DNA of 64,000 nt. Origin: Flavobacterium sp. WC2421. GTDB lineage: Bacteria > Bacteroidota > Bacteroidia > Flavobacteriales > Flavobacteriaceae. The notes beneath the pieces were generated by a model, which saw only the letters and a program-made list of their open reading frames with translations, was not told the DNA's origin and did no database searches. The translations under genes and the position numbers were made by a program. Positions 44,298 through 53,563 of the stretch are shown here, piece after piece. The stretch spans positions 806,001 through 870,000 of the forward strand of contig NZ_CP162004.1 of assembly GCF_040822115.1 (NCBI RefSeq). Direction: 5' to 3'. Position 1 is the first letter of the stretch. The number at the start of each line of letters is the position of its first letter.

Positions 44298-46364
44298 ATG
44301 AAGAAAAAAACCATTTCGAGACTATTAATAAACTGTTTAAGCCAATCAAAAGAGCTACTACTTTGTTTAAATCTTTTGATTATCTTATTTACAAGCTCCA
44401 TCTATGCTCAAGATCCTGCTCAGTATGGAACTCCATATACAGGAGTGCCAGATCCAAGAGATGCAACTATTTATCAAGTACATATTCGCCCTCATAGTGC
44501 GACAGGAAATTTAGCCTCAGTAACTGCTGATTTAGACCGTATCAAAGCACTCGGTATTAATGTACTGTATCTAATGCCTATTTACCCATATGGAACTGAC
44601 TCTAGAAGTTCCAATTCACCGTATTGTATCAAAGAGTTTAAAACAGTAGGGGCTGAATATGGTTCTTTAACAGATTTAAGAAACCTTACTAATGCAGCTC
44701 ACAGCAGGGGAATGGCTGTTATTTTGGACTGGGTTGCCAATCAAACTTCTTGGGATCATCCATGGATTACACAACATCCCGATTACTATGTTCAAAGTAA
44801 CGGCGCAATTCAGCAATTAGGATCTTATCCTGATGTCGCGGCATTAAATTTTAACAGCACAGCAATGAAAACGGCTATGATTGATGCTATGCGTTTTTGG
44901 GTATTTGCTGCTAATATTGATGGCTATCGCTGTGATTTTGCCGACAATTCCCCTGCTGCTTTCTGGACTCAAGCCATCAGTAATTTAAGAGGAATTAGTG
45001 CCCACAAATTAATATTTTTTGCAGAAGGAACCTTTGCACAAAATTTCACCTCCGGTTTTGACATGAACTTTGGGTTTAAATGGTATGGTGAGGCACTGAA
45101 ACCTATACATACTGGCACTTCTGTTGCGCAAATTCAAACGACCACAAATACGGAATACACTTCGGCAAATGCCTCACAGCAGCTGGTTAGATATACCGCT
45201 AATCACGATACCGAAACTTCAGAAACAGCCATGAATGTTTTTGGAGGTCACGATGGAGTAATTGCAAATTTTCTGGTATCAGCTTACATGCGAGGGGTCC
45301 CTATGTTAACCAGTGGACAAGAAGTAGATTTTAATCAGGTAATTCCATGGCCGTATACCTCTGTAAAAATTAATTGGGGTAACACTACCGCAAAAAATGA
45401 TTTTACTAAAATTCTAAATTTCAGAAATTCAAGCGTAGCTATAAGACGTGGCACAATGACCAATTATTCAAACACCAATGTTTGTGCTTTTACTAAAACA
45501 TCAGGTAGCGAAAAAGTTATTGTTCTTACCAACCTCCGAGGTTCATCATCTACGTTTGTTGTCCCAGCAACCATGGCAGGCTCGTATAAAGAAGTCTATT
45601 CTGGTACAACAATTAACTTGACTTCAGGAGCAACAATGACTTTGAATCCTTATCAATATCTTGTTGTCACAAACCTCTATTATTATACAATTCAAAATAG
45701 ATGGAAAGGAACCTATCTCTACGATGCGGGGAATAATGTAGCCTATGGGGCAACAGTAGCAAACAATAATTATCGATGGGAAAAAGTAATGATTGATGGT
45801 CGTTACACTCAATTCAAAAACCTAGGTACAGGAGAGTTCATGCACATCGAAAATCAAACCGGTTCTGTACAATGTGGCGCAATTACGGCAGGTTGGTCGA
45901 GTGCGCAATGGACTCCAGAATATATTGATGGAACTTGGATCAGAATTAGAAATAAATGGCAGCCGGCAAGTATTGTCAATGTAGAAGGACAAACGGGAGC
46001 GGCCCAATATTCTGGTGCTCAAGACAGTTTTTATAGTGCACAATGGCAATTGAATGCTGTAGCGGCTGGAACTTCTACTTCAAAAGTATCAAATTCAAAA
46101 ACTCTTTCGAATGAAGAAGACCTAATTAGTTCGATTACTATTTATCCTAATCCAGCAACCAACAATCAATTTAATATAGCCTTACCTGAATTAGAACAAA
46201 ATGATATAGCAACTGTTAAAATTACTGATTTGAACGGTAAAATTGTATTTACAAAAGAGATTAATACCTCTACAATAATTAATCACAATTTAGCAACTGG
46301 TATGTATTTTATTTCAATTCATTCGAATAATTTAGACGCTACCAAAAAACTGATTATAAAATAG
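44298..46364 (+). CDS. T9SS-exported GH13 amylase with lectin-like domain
   Basis: The 688-aa protein has a signal peptide (LLIILFTSSIYAQ), a GH13 domain (about residues 40-440), a beta-rich region of about 130 residues with repeated YTIQNRWKGTYLYDAG, YTQFKNLGTGEFMHIEN and WIRIRNKWQPASIVNVEGQT units resembling a trefoil lectin, and a type A T9SS tail (ITIYPNPATNNQFNIALPEL to the end). Catalytic Asp213 (GYRCDFADN), Glu243 (FAEGT) and Asp304 (TANHD) are present. Region I reads LDWVANQTSW, with Gln149 replacing the normally conserved His. It probably degrades glucan outside the cell; the His change could alter activity or specificity. Confidence 0.92.
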   Translation: MKKKTISRLLINCLSQSKELLLCLNLLIILFTSSIYAQDPAQYGTPYTGVPDPRDATIYQVHIRPHSATGNLASVTADLDRIKALGINVLYLMPIYPYGTDSRSSNSPYCIKEFKTVGAEYGSLTDLRNLTNAAHSRGMAVILDWVANQTSWDHPWITQHPDYYVQSNGAIQQLGSYPDVAALNFNSTAMKTAMIDAMRFWVFAANIDGYRCDFADNSPAAFWTQAISNLRGISAHKLIFFAEGTFAQNFTSGFDMNFGFKWYGEALKPIHTGTSVAQIQTTTNTEYTSANASQQLVRYTANHDTETSETAMNVFGGHDGVIANFLVSAYMRGVPMLTSGQEVDFNQVIPWPYTSVKINWGNTTAKNDFTKILNFRNSSVAIRRGTMTNYSNTNVCAFTKTSGSEKVIVLTNLRGSSSTFVVPATMAGSYKEVYSGTTINLTSGATMTLNPYQYLVVTNLYYYTIQNRWKGTYLYDAGNNVAYGATVANNNYRWEKVMIDGRYTQFKNLGTGEFMHIENQTGSVQCGAITAGWSSAQWTPEYIDGTWIRIRNKWQPASIVNVEGQTGAAQYSGAQDSFYSAQWQLNAVAAGTSTSKVSNSKTLSNEEDLISSITIYPNPATNNQFNIALPELEQNDIATVKITDLNGKIVFTKEINTSTIINHNLATGMYFISIHSNNLDATKKLIIK

Positions 46365-46383
46365 TTAAAAAAACTATTAACTA

Positions 46384-46423
46384 AAAAAAGGGTGTGTGAA
46401 TTACTTTTCATACACCCTTTTAT
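46384..46423. terminator. Terminator between the exported GH13 gene and the convergent SDR gene
   Basis: GGGTGTGTGAA and TTTCATACACCC form a stem with one mismatch, flanked by A7 and TTTTATATTTT, so it is usable in both directions. Confidence 0.8.
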
Positions 46424-46458
46424 ATTTTCAAAATAGTTTAGCTTATTTGAATTTATTT

Positions 46459-47226
46459 TTACAAATTCATTCCGCCTGAAACTTCAATTCGTTGTGCATT
46501 GACCCATTTAGCATCATCTGTACATAGAAAAGCAACTACGCTACCAATATCGTCTGGCAAGCCTACTCTTCCTAATGCTGTCATTGCAGCAATCATTTGG
46601 TTTAATTGTTCATTGTCACGAACTGCACCGCCACCAAAATCAGTTTCTATAGCTCCTGGTGCCACGATATTCACTCTTATTTTTCGTTCTCCCAATTCTT
46701 TTGCTTGGTACTTGGACAAGGTTTCTATTGCTCCTTTCATACTTGCATAAGCAGCATAACCTGGGAATGAAAAACGAGTTAATCCTGAAGAAATATTTAC
46801 AATTCCACCACCGTCATTCATTACTGCTAACGCTTTTTGAGTTAGAAAAAATGCTCCTTTAAAATGAATATTAACCATGTTGTCTACTTGAGCCTCGGTA
46901 GTTGTTAAAAAACCTTCATGAACTCCCACACCTGCATTATTAACTAAAAAGTCAAATTTATCCGTATTAAAAGTGCTTTTTAAAACCGTTGTTACATTTT
47001 GAAAAAACGAATCAAAACTACTTGATTCCGCTACATTCAACTGAATTGCAACTGCCTTTTGTCCCAGTTTTTCAATTTCACCTACAACCACTTCTGCTTC
47101 TTCCTTTTTACTGTGGTAAGTCAATACTACATCAAGTCCTTTTTTAGCTAAACTTAAAGCCATTTCTTTTCCTAATCCGCGACTACCACCAGTCACTAGA
47201 GCGATTTTATTTTTTTTGTTTTCCAT
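46459..47226 (-). CDS. Short-chain dehydrogenase/reductase
   Basis: The 255-aa SDR has the cofactor motif TGGSRGLGKEMA, NNAG (FLVNNAGVGVHEG), catalytic Ser (VNISSGLTRF) and YAAYASMKG (Tyr and Lys), and the usual end VNAQRIEVSGGMNL. It resembles FabG-like or glucose-1-dehydrogenase-like reductases; the substrate is unknown. It lies 100 bp downstream of an AraC regulator gene on the same strand, an arrangement in which the regulator often controls the reductase gene. It does not appear to belong to the convergent glucan locus. Confidence 0.92.
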   Translation of the reverse strand: MENKKNKIALVTGGSRGLGKEMALSLAKKGLDVVLTYHSKKEEAEVVVGEIEKLGQKAVAIQLNVAESSSFDSFFQNVTTVLKSTFNTDKFDFLVNNAGVGVHEGFLTTTEAQVDNMVNIHFKGAFFLTQKALAVMNDGGGIVNISSGLTRFSFPGYAAYASMKGAIETLSKYQAKELGERKIRVNIVAPGAIETDFGGGAVRDNEQLNQMIAAMTALGRVGLPDDIGSVVAFLCTDDAKWVNAQRIEVSGGMNL

Positions 47227-47326
47227 TTTGATTTGTTTTTATTTGATAGAACAAAATTAATACAGATGTACACTTCATCAATTGTAAATATCAATCCATA
47301 GTTTGCAAAATTCAAATCATGTCGTT

Positions 47327-48256
47327 TTAAACTCTAAAAGACAAAGGCGTCAATGTAGTTTGTTTTTTAAAGAAATTGGAAAAATGTGCCAGTTCCTCAA
47401 AACCCAGTGAATAGGCAATTTCCGAAATGTTCCAATCGGTTTCTTTTAATAAAATCTTTGCCTCATAAATCAATCGTTCACTGATTAATTCGGTTGTAGT
47501 TTTACCTGAATTCTCTTTTAATACTTTATTCAAGTGATTGACATGAACAGCCAATCGCGCAGCAAAATCCTTGGCCGATTTTAGCTCTAATCGTTGATGA
47601 GGCGACTCTATGGGAAATTGTCTTTCGAGTAATTCTAAAAATAACGAAGAAACTCTAGCTGCCGAATTGTGTTTTGAATACAAAGCCGTTACTGGTTGTA
47701 GTTTTTGTCCAAAGTGTATGAGCTCAGCAACATAATTTCGAATCAAATCGTACTTATACACATAATCAGAATTGATTTCTTTATGAATTTTATTGAATAA
47801 CATATCAACCTCAATGACTTCTTCATCGGTCAATTGGAAAACAGGATAGCCATTTGTTTGAAAAATAGGAAGGCTATCTAATTCAATTCCAATTTTGTCC
47901 TTCGTCAAAAATTCACTGGTAAAGACACAAAAATGCCCCGACTGCTGGGTATCCTGTGGGACATAGTTATAAGGTATTTTTGGCGTAGCAAATAAAAGGG
48001 CATTCTTTTCAATTTCAATTACTTTATCAGCATACTCCACTCTATTTTTTCCTCGTATCAAACTTATTTTATAATAGGCCCTTCGATCATAAGGCATAAA
48101 TGACTTTTCCTTTAATCTTTCATAAAGTTCTTTGATATTAAAAACATTGAAATGTCCTATTTCTTTTTGGATTCCATCTGGCAATAAAGCATTTGGTTCT
48201 GTAGTAGTACCATCGGTGATTTCGTTATAAAACTCGTCTAAGGATTTTAATTTCAT
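47327..48256 (-). CDS. AraC-family transcriptional regulator
   Basis: The start is set at ATG 48254-48256 (MKLKSLDEFYNEITDGTTTE), giving 309 aa. The frame continues 18 codons upstream into a segment that overlaps the mfd terminator and is unlikely to be translated. The N-terminal part is a cupin-like sensing domain (KNALLFATPKIPYNYVPQDT). The C-terminal 100 residues carry two HTH motifs (AKDFAARLAVHVNHLNKVLK and DWNISEIAYSLGFEELAHFS), ending FFKKQTTLTPLSFR, the standard AraC signature. It probably regulates the adjacent SDR gene. Confidence 0.92.
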   Translation of the reverse strand: MKLKSLDEFYNEITDGTTTEPNALLPDGIQKEIGHFNVFNIKELYERLKEKSFMPYDRRAYYKISLIRGKNRVEYADKVIEIEKNALLFATPKIPYNYVPQDTQQSGHFCVFTSEFLTKDKIGIELDSLPIFQTNGYPVFQLTDEEVIEVDMLFNKIHKEINSDYVYKYDLIRNYVAELIHFGQKLQPVTALYSKHNSAARVSSLFLELLERQFPIESPHQRLELKSAKDFAARLAVHVNHLNKVLKENSGKTTTELISERLIYEAKILLKETDWNISEIAYSLGFEELAHFSNFFKKQTTLTPLSFRV

Positions 48257-48291
48257 GAGGTGTCGATTTGCAAAAATCAAATATAAGAATA

Positions 48292-48327
48292 AAAAAAACT
48301 TCCAAATCATTTAAGACTGGAAGCTTT
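48292..48327 (-). terminator. Terminator of mfd
   Basis: On the minus strand GCTTCCAG and TTGGAAGT pair around about 15 nt, followed by TTTTTTT. It shares the sequence AAGCTTCCAGTCTTAAA with the terminator at 27448-27485. Confidence 0.75.
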
Positions 48328-48362
48328 TAATTTAATTTATCAAAGGATATTAAGCGGTTACT

Positions 48363-51300
48363 TTATTCTTCAATACCACCTAACATTTTCATTAACTCTA
48401 AGGCTCTTCTGGTTGATTTTACATTTTCAAAAGTCAACAATAAACGCAAGCCGTTCTTGGTTTCTTTTTCTTTAATTTTACAAATAGAACTGTGTTTTTG
48501 AACAAATTGCATCACAGCCATAAAACGATTCGACTGGTAATAATCCGATTGTTGATCAGATACAAAATAACCAATCATCTTGCCTTGTTTCATTACTAGC
48601 TTCTCTATACCAATTCCACTAGCAATCCATTTGATTCGTATGCTGTTCATTAAAGCAATTGCTCGTGGTGGCATAGGACCAAAACGGTCAATCAATTTTT
48701 TCTGGAAAACCTGTAAATCTTCTTCGCTTTTAATCGCTCCTAATTCATTGTACAAATTAAGACGCTCACTAATATTATTAATGTACTCGTCAGAAAATAA
48801 TAATTCAAAATCCGTATCAATTTGAAGATCTTTTACGTATTCCTTGGTTTCTATATTATTCTCGGTAGGATATAAGTCTTTGAATTCGTTTTCTTTCAAT
48901 TCCTCAATAGCTTCATTCATGATTTTTTGATAGGTATCAAAACCAATTTCGTTTATAAAACCAGATTGCTCTCCACCTAATAAATCTCCTGCACCACGAA
49001 TCTCTAAATCTTTCATGGCAATATTAAATCCGCTTCCTAGTTCGCTGAATTGTTCTAGTGCTTGAATTCGTTTTCTGGCATCATCTGTCATCGCTGAATA
49101 TGGAGGACATATAAAGTAACAGAATGCTTTTTTGTTACTACGCCCTACTCGACCACGCATTTGATGCAAATCAGACAATCCAAAATTATTGGCATTATTA
49201 ATAAAAATGGTATTCGCATTGGGAACATCTAATCCACTTTCGATGATAGTAGTTGCAACCAATACATCAAATTCTCCGTTCATGAAGGCTAACATCAATT
49301 CCTCGAGTTTTTTTCCTTCCATTTGGCCGTGACCAATACCTACTCTGGCATTAGGAACTAATCGCTGAATCATTCCAGCAACTTCCTTAATGTTTTCAAT
49401 TCGATTATTAATAAAGAAAACCTGTCCGTTACGCTGAATTTCATACGAAATAGCATCGCGAATTAGCTCTTCGCTAAAACCTACTACATTCGTTTCAATA
49501 GGATATCTATTAGGCGGTGGCGTTGTAATTACGGATAAATCACGCGCTGCCATCAATGAGAATTGCAAGGTTCTTGGGATAGGCGTTGCCGTTAAGGTCA
49601 ACGTATCCACATTGGCTGCTATTGTTTTTAATTTGTCTTTTACATTGACACCAAATTTTTGTTCCTCATCTACAATCAATAAACCTAAATCCTTAAAGAC
49701 TACATTTTTATTGACTAATTGATGTGTTCCAATAACAATATCTAATTTTCCTTCTGCTAATAACTTTAGCGTTTCTGCTTTTTGTTTGGCTGTTCTAAAA
49801 CGATTTAAGTACCCAATAGAAACTGGCATGTCTTTTAGCCTTTCGGTAAATGTTCGGTAATGTTGGTAGGCTAGAATGGTTGTAGGAACCAAAATCGCTA
49901 CTTGTTTACTATTATCAACTGCCTTAAAAGCGGCACGAATCGCCACCTCTGTTTTTCCAAATCCTACGTCTCCACAAACCAACCGATCCATTGGTCGGTC
50001 GCTTTCCATATCCGCTTTTACTTCGGCTGTAGATTTAGTTTGATCCGGTGTATCTTCGTAAATAAACGAACTTTCTAATTCGTTTTGCAAATAACTATCT
50101 GGTGCAAACTGGAATCCTTTGTCGAGTCTCCTTTTGGCATACAACTGAATCAAGTTGAAGGCAATATGTTTGACTCTGGCCTTAGTTTTTTGTTTTAAAA
50201 CTTTCCAAGCATTCGATCCTAATTTATAAATTTTAGGAGGTGTTCCGTCTTTACCCGTATATTTTGAGATTTTGTGTAGCGAATGAATACTCACATAAAC
50301 AATATCATTATCAGCATAAACTAATTTAATTGTTTCCTGCGTTTTGCCTTCAACTTGTATCTTTTGTAATCCTCCAAAACGCCCAATACCGTGATCGATA
50401 TGCGTCACATAGTCCCCAACCGACAAAGTCGTTAATTCTTTTAAAGTGATATTCTGTTTTTTCGAATAGCCATTTTTGATGCTAAATTTATGGTAGCGTT
50501 CAAAAATTTGGTGATCGGTATAACAGGCAATTTGATTTTCTTCATCAATAAAACCTTGGTACAAAGGTAAAACGATAGTGCTGTATTGTTTTCGAATATT
50601 CTCAGAATTGGCTTCATCTAAGGTTTCAAAAATATCATGAAAGCGTTTGGCTTGGGCCTCATTCGAACAAAACAAATAATTTTTATATCCGTTAAAATGA
50701 TTTTCATTCAGGTTATTTAACAACAAATCAAATTGCTTATTGAAAGATGGTTGCGGTTGAATGTGGAATTCGAATTTTTTAGTAGTTCGAAAAATGGCTT
50801 TAGAACTGAATTCTACAACCGAGAAATCTAAAGCTCTCTTGATAAAAGCCGATTGATTGAGAAACAATTGTTCTGGTGTTGCGTGCTTTATATCTTTGGA
50901 TAATTTCTCAAAAGCTTCTTCAGCTTTCGCAAATTGTTTGTCTAATTGTGAAAATAAATCCTCTGTGTTTTGAATAAAAATTACCGTTTTTTCCGAAATA
51001 TAATCCAAGAAACTTTCTCTGTTTTCTTGAAATACTTTATTCTCCACATTAGGGATAATGGTAATCTTTTTTTGAATTTCGATAGACAATTGTGTCCCTA
51101 CATCAAAGCTTCGAATACTATCTACTTCGTTACCAAAAAACTCTATTCGGTACGGATTATCATTCGAAAAAGAAAAAACATCTACAATTCCACCACGTAC
51201 CGAAAACTCCCCTGGTTCCGTAATAAAATCAACCCGTTTAAATTCATATTCGAATAAAACCTCATTGATAAAGTCGATAGAAAGTTGGTCTCCAACCGCT

Positions 51301-51758
51301 ACTTTTAGTGTGTTCTTATCTAAATCTCTGCGGGTTACTACTTTTTCAAATAGCGCTTCGGGATAACTGACAATAACAGCTGGTTTCTTGCGAGAATTGA
51401 TGCGGTTCAACACCTCAGCGCGTAGCAAAACATTCGCATTATCGGTATCTTCAATTTGGTACGGACGGCGATAGGAACCTGGATAAAATAAAACATCTTT
51501 ATCGCCTATCATTTGCTCTAAATCATTCAAATAATAAGCGGCTTCCTCTTTATTATTTAATACAATTAAAAAAGGAAGTTCGGCTTTCTTGAATAAAGCT
51601 TGAATTACAAATGAAACGGCCGATCCAAGCAAACCGCTAAGATGCATTTTTACTTGATTATTTTCTTGTAAACAATCAACAATTTGTTTCGTTTTAGGCG
51701 AACTATCGTAAGTGTTGTATAGATTTTTTTTACTCAACGCGAGGGGTATTTGGGTCAA
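48363..51758 (-). CDS. mfd: Transcription-repair coupling factor Mfd
   Basis: Mfd displaces stalled RNA polymerase and recruits UvrA for strand-specific repair. The 1131-aa length is standard. The N-terminal UvrB-homology region is present (FYPGSYRRPYQIEDTDNANV), then the polymerase-interacting domain (SVGDYVTHIDHGIGRFGGLQ). The RecG-like translocase has Walker A VCGDVGFGKTEVAIRAAFKA, the DEEQ box LLIVDEEQKFGVNVKDKLK, TATPIPRTLQFSLMAARD and the QMRGRVGRSNKKAFCYF motif. The C-terminal UvrA-contact domain is present. Its first 29 bp overlap the end of the upstream lipoprotein gene in another frame. Confidence 0.97.
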   Translation of the reverse strand: MTQIPLALSKKNLYNTYDSSPKTKQIVDCLQENNQVKMHLSGLLGSAVSFVIQALFKKAELPFLIVLNNKEEAAYYLNDLEQMIGDKDVLFYPGSYRRPYQIEDTDNANVLLRAEVLNRINSRKKPAVIVSYPEALFEKVVTRRDLDKNTLKVAVGDQLSIDFINEVLFEYEFKRVDFITEPGEFSVRGGIVDVFSFSNDNPYRIEFFGNEVDSIRSFDVGTQLSIEIQKKITIIPNVENKVFQENRESFLDYISEKTVIFIQNTEDLFSQLDKQFAKAEEAFEKLSKDIKHATPEQLFLNQSAFIKRALDFSVVEFSSKAIFRTTKKFEFHIQPQPSFNKQFDLLLNNLNENHFNGYKNYLFCSNEAQAKRFHDIFETLDEANSENIRKQYSTIVLPLYQGFIDEENQIACYTDHQIFERYHKFSIKNGYSKKQNITLKELTTLSVGDYVTHIDHGIGRFGGLQKIQVEGKTQETIKLVYADNDIVYVSIHSLHKISKYTGKDGTPPKIYKLGSNAWKVLKQKTKARVKHIAFNLIQLYAKRRLDKGFQFAPDSYLQNELESSFIYEDTPDQTKSTAEVKADMESDRPMDRLVCGDVGFGKTEVAIRAAFKAVDNSKQVAILVPTTILAYQHYRTFTERLKDMPVSIGYLNRFRTAKQKAETLKLLAEGKLDIVIGTHQLVNKNVVFKDLGLLIVDEEQKFGVNVKDKLKTIAANVDTLTLTATPIPRTLQFSLMAARDLSVITTPPPNRYPIETNVVGFSEELIRDAISYEIQRNGQVFFINNRIENIKEVAGMIQRLVPNARVGIGHGQMEGKKLEELMLAFMNGEFDVLVATTIIESGLDVPNANTIFINNANNFGLSDLHQMRGRVGRSNKKAFCYFICPPYSAMTDDARKRIQALEQFSELGSGFNIAMKDLEIRGAGDLLGGEQSGFINEIGFDTYQKIMNEAIEELKENEFKDLYPTENNIETKEYVKDLQIDTDFELLFSDEYINNISERLNLYNELGAIKSEEDLQVFQKKLIDRFGPMPPRAIALMNSIRIKWIASGIGIEKLVMKQGKMIGYFVSDQQSDYYQSNRFMAVMQFVQKHSSICKIKEKETKNGLRLLLTFENVKSTRRALELMKMLGGIEE

Positions 51759-52332
51759 TTGGGGTGTTTGGGATTGCTCTTGAAGCGTCCATCATTTGTT
51801 TTAACTCAGACTCTCCTTCTTCGACTGGAATTTTGCCTTTTTCAACAATTTTATCCATTTGTCTTTGCAAGGAACTCAGTTCATTATTTATTTCAGCAAT
51901 TAAATGAATGACTTTTTGATCAGGAATATTGTCTAAATGAATGAATAAGTCTAACATACGAACTTTAGTAATCAAGGTCGAAATCCTACTTTTTATTTGA
52001 GGCTTGTTGTATTGATATGGAATATTGTTATTCAACGCCATCGCTTTCTTTGAAATGGCTGCCGATTTTTGTTGAAATGCCCCAATAGTCTTTTTGGGCT
52101 TAATGGCTAGTTCAGCCAAAAATTGACGGAACTCATTCCAAGACGCTACACTGGCTTCAGAAGCATCATTAATTGGTGTGTCATAAAAAACCCAACCTTT
52201 ATTTATAGTAGAAAAAATAAGCTCCTTCTTTTTAACTTCTTTTTCGTTTTCAGCTACTCTTTTTTGATTGTCATTTTTACATGAAGAAAGAATTAGCACC
52301 GTAAAAAAAGCATATATAATTTTATATTTCAT
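51730..52332 (-). CDS. Hypothetical lipoprotein overlapping mfd
   Basis: The start is set at ATG 52330-52332 (MKYKIIYAFFTVLILSSCKN), giving a clear lipoprotein signal with lipobox LSSC (Cys18) and 200 aa. The mature part is helical and Lys/Glu-rich (AFQQKSAAISKKAMALNNNI; LIAEINNELSSLQRQMDKIV), probably a coiled-coil periplasmic protein. I recognise no family. The last 29 bp overlap the beginning of mfd, so the two genes are co-transcribed and probably coupled, although a functional link between a lipoprotein and Mfd is not obvious. Confidence 0.75.
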   Translation of the reverse strand: MKYKIIYAFFTVLILSSCKNDNQKRVAENEKEVKKKELIFSTINKGWVFYDTPINDASEASVASWNEFRQFLAELAIKPKKTIGAFQQKSAAISKKAMALNNNIPYQYNKPQIKSRISTLITKVRMLDLFIHLDNIPDQKVIHLIAEINNELSSLQRQMDKIVEKGKIPVEEGESELKQMMDASRAIPNTPIDPNTPRVE

Positions 52333-52350
52333 CGTAATTGCATTGAAGCA

Positions 52351-52358
52351 CAAAGTTA
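52351..52358 (-). promoter_or_regulatory. Probable -7 box of the lipoprotein-mfd operon
   Basis: TAACTTTG on the minus strand matches TAnnTTTG 18 bp upstream of the lipoprotein start. No exact -33 TTTG was found. Confidence 0.4.
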
Positions 52359-52530
52359 CAAAGTAAATTTATAAATAAAGGCCTGAAAACAGGAATTACA
52401 ATTCAGCTTCAAACACTGCGTTTTTAGCATTAAAAATGCCAAAAAAAGATTTATACAATTATGATTTTAAGTGTTTATTTATACAATTTGCAAACTCGCT
52501 TCGAGGCGATTAAACTGTTTACGAAAACGT

Positions 52531-52538
52531 TATCTTTG
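52531..52538 (+). promoter_or_regulatory. Probable -7 box of the threonine-dehydrogenase-like gene
   Basis: TATCTTTG fits TAnnTTTG 19 bp upstream of the ATG at 52558, which supports that start rather than the longer frame. The -33 element is not clear. Confidence 0.45.
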
Positions 52539-52557
52539 TCCTTTAAATCACATTCAA

Positions 52558-53511
52558 ATGAGTACAAAAATATTGATTATTGGAGCTTGTGGCCAAATTG
52601 GTACCGAGTTGACTCTTTCACTGAGAAAAATTTATGGAGTCGAAAATGTTATAGCGTCTGATATCAGAAAACTAAATATTGATGTTGTTAATTCTGGGCC
52701 TTTTGAAGTTATAAATGCGTTGGATTTTAACCAAATCGAGCATTTAGTAGAAATCCACAATATAACTGATGTGTATTTAATGGCAGCTTTACTATCAGCA
52801 ACTGCTGAGAAAAACCCTGCATTTGCTTGGGATTTGAATATGAACTCATTATTTCACGTTCTGAATTTGGCGAAAGCCGGAAAAATAAAAAAAATATTCT
52901 GGCCTTCCAGCATTGCTGTTTTTGGACCTACAACACCTAAAGAAAACACCCCTCAATATACCATTATGGAGCCTTCAACGGTTTATGGAATCAGTAAGCA
53001 AGCTGGTGAAAGATGGTGCGAATACTACCATAATATTTTTGGAGTGGATGTACGAAGCATCCGTTATCCTGGTTTAATTAGCTGGTCATCGCCTCCAGGG
53101 GGTGGAACTACTGACTATGCTGTGGATATTTTTCATAAAGCCCTTTCGGATAAAAAATACGAATGCTTTTTATCCTCAGAAACTAAAATGCCGATGATGT
53201 ATATGGATGATGCGATTGCAGCAACGATTCAAATAATGCAGGCACCAGAAGGAGAAATCAAAATTCATTCGTCCTATAACTTGGCTGCCATGAGTTTTAC
53301 ACCAACAGAAATTGCAGCTGAAATCAAAAAACACATCCCAGATTTTACAATTACCTATGAACCCGACTTTCGTCAAAAAATAGCCGACAGTTGGCCTGCT
53401 AGTATTGATGACCATCAAGCTCGAGAAGATTGGGGATGGAAACACAAATATGATTTGGAAACGATGACAGTGGATATGTTAGAGAATCTAAGAAAGATTG
53501 AAGGAAAATAA
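52558..53511 (+). CDS. NAD-dependent epimerase-type L-threonine 3-dehydrogenase
   Basis: The start is set at ATG 52558 (MSTKILIIGACGQIGTELTL), which places the Rossmann motif GACGQIGTE at residue 9; the longer frame adds 29 unsuited residues. The 317-aa product has MAALLSATAEKNPAFAWDLN, SSIAVFGP, the YGISKQAGE catalytic Tyr/Lys pair, and GVDVRSIRYPGLISWSSPPG with GGTTDYAVDIFHKAL. These are features of the short-chain (UDP-galactose-epimerase-like) L-threonine dehydrogenase, known for example from Flavobacterium frigidimaris. It would oxidise L-threonine to 2-amino-3-oxobutyrate with NAD. The 2-amino-3-oxobutyrate CoA ligase gene is not in the window. Confidence 0.88.
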   Translation: MSTKILIIGACGQIGTELTLSLRKIYGVENVIASDIRKLNIDVVNSGPFEVINALDFNQIEHLVEIHNITDVYLMAALLSATAEKNPAFAWDLNMNSLFHVLNLAKAGKIKKIFWPSSIAVFGPTTPKENTPQYTIMEPSTVYGISKQAGERWCEYYHNIFGVDVRSIRYPGLISWSSPPGGGTTDYAVDIFHKALSDKKYECFLSSETKMPMMYMDDAIAATIQIMQAPEGEIKIHSSYNLAAMSFTPTEIAAEIKKHIPDFTITYEPDFRQKIADSWPASIDDHQAREDWGWKHKYDLETMTVDMLENLRKIEGK

Positions 53512-53513
53512 AA

Positions 53514-53550
53514 CAAAAAAAAGTCTAGTTTAAAACTGGACTTTTTTTAT
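53514..53550. terminator. Bidirectional terminator between the TDH-like and M1 peptidase genes
   Basis: AAGTCTAGTTT and AAACTGGACTT pair with one wobble around a two-base loop, with A8 on the left and T7 on the right. Confidence 0.85.
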
Positions 53551-53563
53551 GCTCAATAAAATA

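Noticed and set aside
44234-44497. Open frame of 87 codons just before the exported GH13 gene
   Set aside because: It overlaps the GH13 signal peptide in another frame, is rich in Lys/Arg/Ser without a fold pattern, and the GH13 frame is clearly the real one.
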